Assembly (NCBI GenBank): GCA_964645125.1
Contig: CAZXZC010000033.1
Location: forward strand, 1 to 6,689
Length of the DNA: 6,689 nucleotides
Direction of reading: 5' to 3'
From: JBDKGD01 sp964645125
GTDB taxonomy: Bacteria; Patescibacteriota; Minisyncoccia; UBA6257; 2-01-FULL-56-20
Within the stretch, counting starts at the first letter, position 1. Every line of letters starts with the position of its first letter. A program made the position numbers and the translations under genes. Below are positions 5,387 to 6,689 of the stretch, piece after piece. The notes under the pieces are model-generated. The model ran no database searches and was not told the origin of the DNA. It saw only the letters and a program-made list of their open reading frames with translations.

Positions 5387-6689
5387 ATGTACTCTTCTTT
5401 CTACACTTTTTTTCAAGACACACTTTTTTGGCTTGCACGTCAAACACTCGCCCGATTTACGCCTACGATTATTGGTGTGACTGGCAGCGTGGGAAAAACT
5501 TCCACCAAGCATGCCATTATGACGGTTTTAACCGGATTTCGTACTACTCGAGCAGCGAAGGCAAATTTAAATACTGAACTTGGCCTTTGTTTAACGATTC
5601 TTGGCGATTGGGAAATGCAAGAGCTTGAGTTGGTGACTCGTAAATATGAGGCGGGCACTCGGCGTTTTGCGAAGGCATTGTTTTGGGCTAAGGTGATTAT
5701 TTTGTCCGTGTTTCGATTGGTGTTTTTGCCACGCACGCAGTACCCGGAGGTATTGGTGCTTGAGTACGGCGCTGATCGGCCTGGGGATATTAAAAAGTTA
5801 TTGCGTGTTGCTCGGCCTGATGTTGCGGTGATTTCGGCGGTAGGAACAATACCGGTGCACGTGGAGTTTTACGCAAGTTGTGATGAATTGGCGCGCGAGA
5901 AGGCAAAACTCATTGAAGCGGTAGCCGCCTCAGGACACGCGATTTTGAACGCGGATGACGAAGTGGTAATGGGGCTTCGCGATCGTACCCGTGCGCGGCT
6001 TTCCACGTTTGGGTTTAGCGAGGGCGCGACGGTGCGGATTACGAATTTTGAGCACAAGATTATTGACGATGTGCCGGTGGGAATTAGTTTTAAGTTGGAG
6101 CAAAAGAGTCATTTTGTGCCGGTGCGGATGCAGAATGTGTATGGCATGACACATGCGTATGCAGCAGCTGCTGCTGCGGCGGTGGGCGTGGCTATGGGAA
6201 TGCATTTGGTATCGGTATCAGAGCAATTGGCGCAGTATGTGCCAGTTGAGGGACGGATGAATTTAGTTCCAGGCATAAAAGAATGTTTGATTTTAGATGA
6301 CGCGTATAACGCAAGCCCTTTATCGATGGGAATTGCGCTTCAGACGCTTGCGAGTTTGCCTGCTACGCGCAAGGTTGCGGTACTTGGGGATATGCTTGAG
6401 TTGGGGAAGTATTCTATTGAGGCTCACACGATTATTGGTACCCAGGTTGCCAAAGTTGCGGATGAGTTGGTAACGGTGGGGTTGCGGGGAAAGTTAATTG
6501 CCGAAGCGGCAGCAAAAGCTCGAATGCCAAAAAAGAATATTCATACGTTTGATACTGCAGCAGAGGCCAGTGTGTTTGTGACGGAGTTTTTACAACGCGA
6601 TGATTTGGTGCTGGTGAAAGGTTCGCATGGTACGCGCTTGTTTGAATTGGTGGAGCAGATTCGGAGTTTGGAAGACGTAGAAGCAAGGG
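5387..6689 (+). CDS. murF: MurF-type UDP-MurNAc-tripeptide:D-Ala-D-Ala ligase, lacking domain 1 (3' end outside window)
   Basis: The frame is open from ATG 5387 to the window end (434 residues) without a stop. Motifs appear in Mur-ligase order: ATP-binding loop GVTGSVGKTST (30-40), KANLNTELGLCLTILG (58-73), VLEYGADRPGDI (124-135), VEFYASCDELAREKAKLIEA (159-178), LNADD (187-191), VEGRMN (287-292), the MurF hallmark DDAYNASPLSM (304-314) and VLGDMLELG (332-340). LVKGSHGTRLFELV (409-422) is typical of the extreme C-terminus, so only a few residues should be missing. MurF adds D-Ala-D-Ala to the UDP-MurNAc-tripeptide in the cytoplasm using ATP. Two oddities stand out. The ~80-100-residue N-terminal UDP-precursor-binding domain is absent, replaced by about 25 hydrophobic/aromatic residues. 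A hydrophobic insert (about 97-115) also lies between the ATP loop and the VLEYGADRPGDI motif. MurE is unlikely, since its usual D-Y-A-H-T-P signature is not seen. No Shine-Dalgarno sequence precedes the start. Confidence 0.9.
   Translation, partial: MYSSFYTFFQDTLFWLARQTLARFTPTIIGVTGSVGKTSTKHAIMTVLTGFRTTRAAKANLNTELGLCLTILGDWEMQELELVTRKYEAGTRRFAKALFWAKVIILSVFRLVFLPRTQYPEVLVLEYGADRPGDIKKLLRVARPDVAVISAVGTIPVHVEFYASCDELAREKAKLIEAVAASGHAILNADDEVVMGLRDRTRARLSTFGFSEGATVRITNFEHKIIDDVPVGISFKLEQKSHFVPVRMQNVYGMTHAYAAAAAAAVGVAMGMHLVSVSEQLAQYVPVEGRMNLVPGIKECLILDDAYNASPLSMGIALQTLASLPATRKVAVLGDMLELGKYSIEAHTIIGTQVAKVADELVTVGLRGKLIAEAAAKARMPKKNIHTFDTAAEASVFVTEFLQRDDLVLVKGSHGTRLFELVEQIRSLEDVEAR

Overview
The window looks like a piece of a bacterial chromosome from the candidate phyla radiation (Patescibacteria, most likely a Parcubacteria-type lineage). 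This is an inference. It rests on the compact division/cell-wall (dcw) cluster, a MurF ligase that lacks its usual N-terminal substrate domain and carries a hydrophobic insert, very short or overlapping gene junctions, and start codons without a recognisable Shine-Dalgarno sequence. All genes are on the + strand, which is visibly G+T-rich, as expected for a leading strand. TGA is used as a stop (rsmH), so nothing suggests a recoded genetic code.

Left part (1-1623): the 3' end of one saccharopine dehydrogenase-like gene is followed by a complete second member of the same family. The tail of the first aligns with the C-terminal domain of the second, so they look like tandem paralogues. The second has its own strong promoter, placed so that transcription would begin at or next to the ATG (a leaderless mRNA).

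Intergenic part (1624-2018): about 395 bases with no convincing gene but dense signals. There is a nested inverted-repeat structure of about 126 bases that starts inside the stop end of the upstream gene and contains a terminator-like T run. A purine-rich stretch and a second, compact intrinsic terminator follow. Next come a near-consensus sigma-70-type promoter, a three-unit MraZ-box-like operator with 10-bp spacing, and a perfect DnaA-box consensus embedded in that operator.

Right part (2019-6689): a dcw operon in the order mraZ - rsmH - ftsL-like - ftsI - murF (cut by the window end). MraZ is the likely autoregulator, RsmH methylates 16S rRNA, the FtsL-like protein and FtsI belong to the septal wall synthesis machinery, and MurF makes the pentapeptide precursor. 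murE, which usually lies between ftsI and murF, is absent. A 60-base hairpin without a T run separates mraZ from rsmH. The genes downstream of mraZ are tightly packed, including a 22-base overlap of ftsL and ftsI, so they are probably co-transcribed.

I see no tRNA, rRNA, CRISPR array, transposase or phage gene. The parts most worth a second look are the nested inverted repeat, the MraZ/DnaA control region, the hairpin before rsmH and the unusual MurF architecture.
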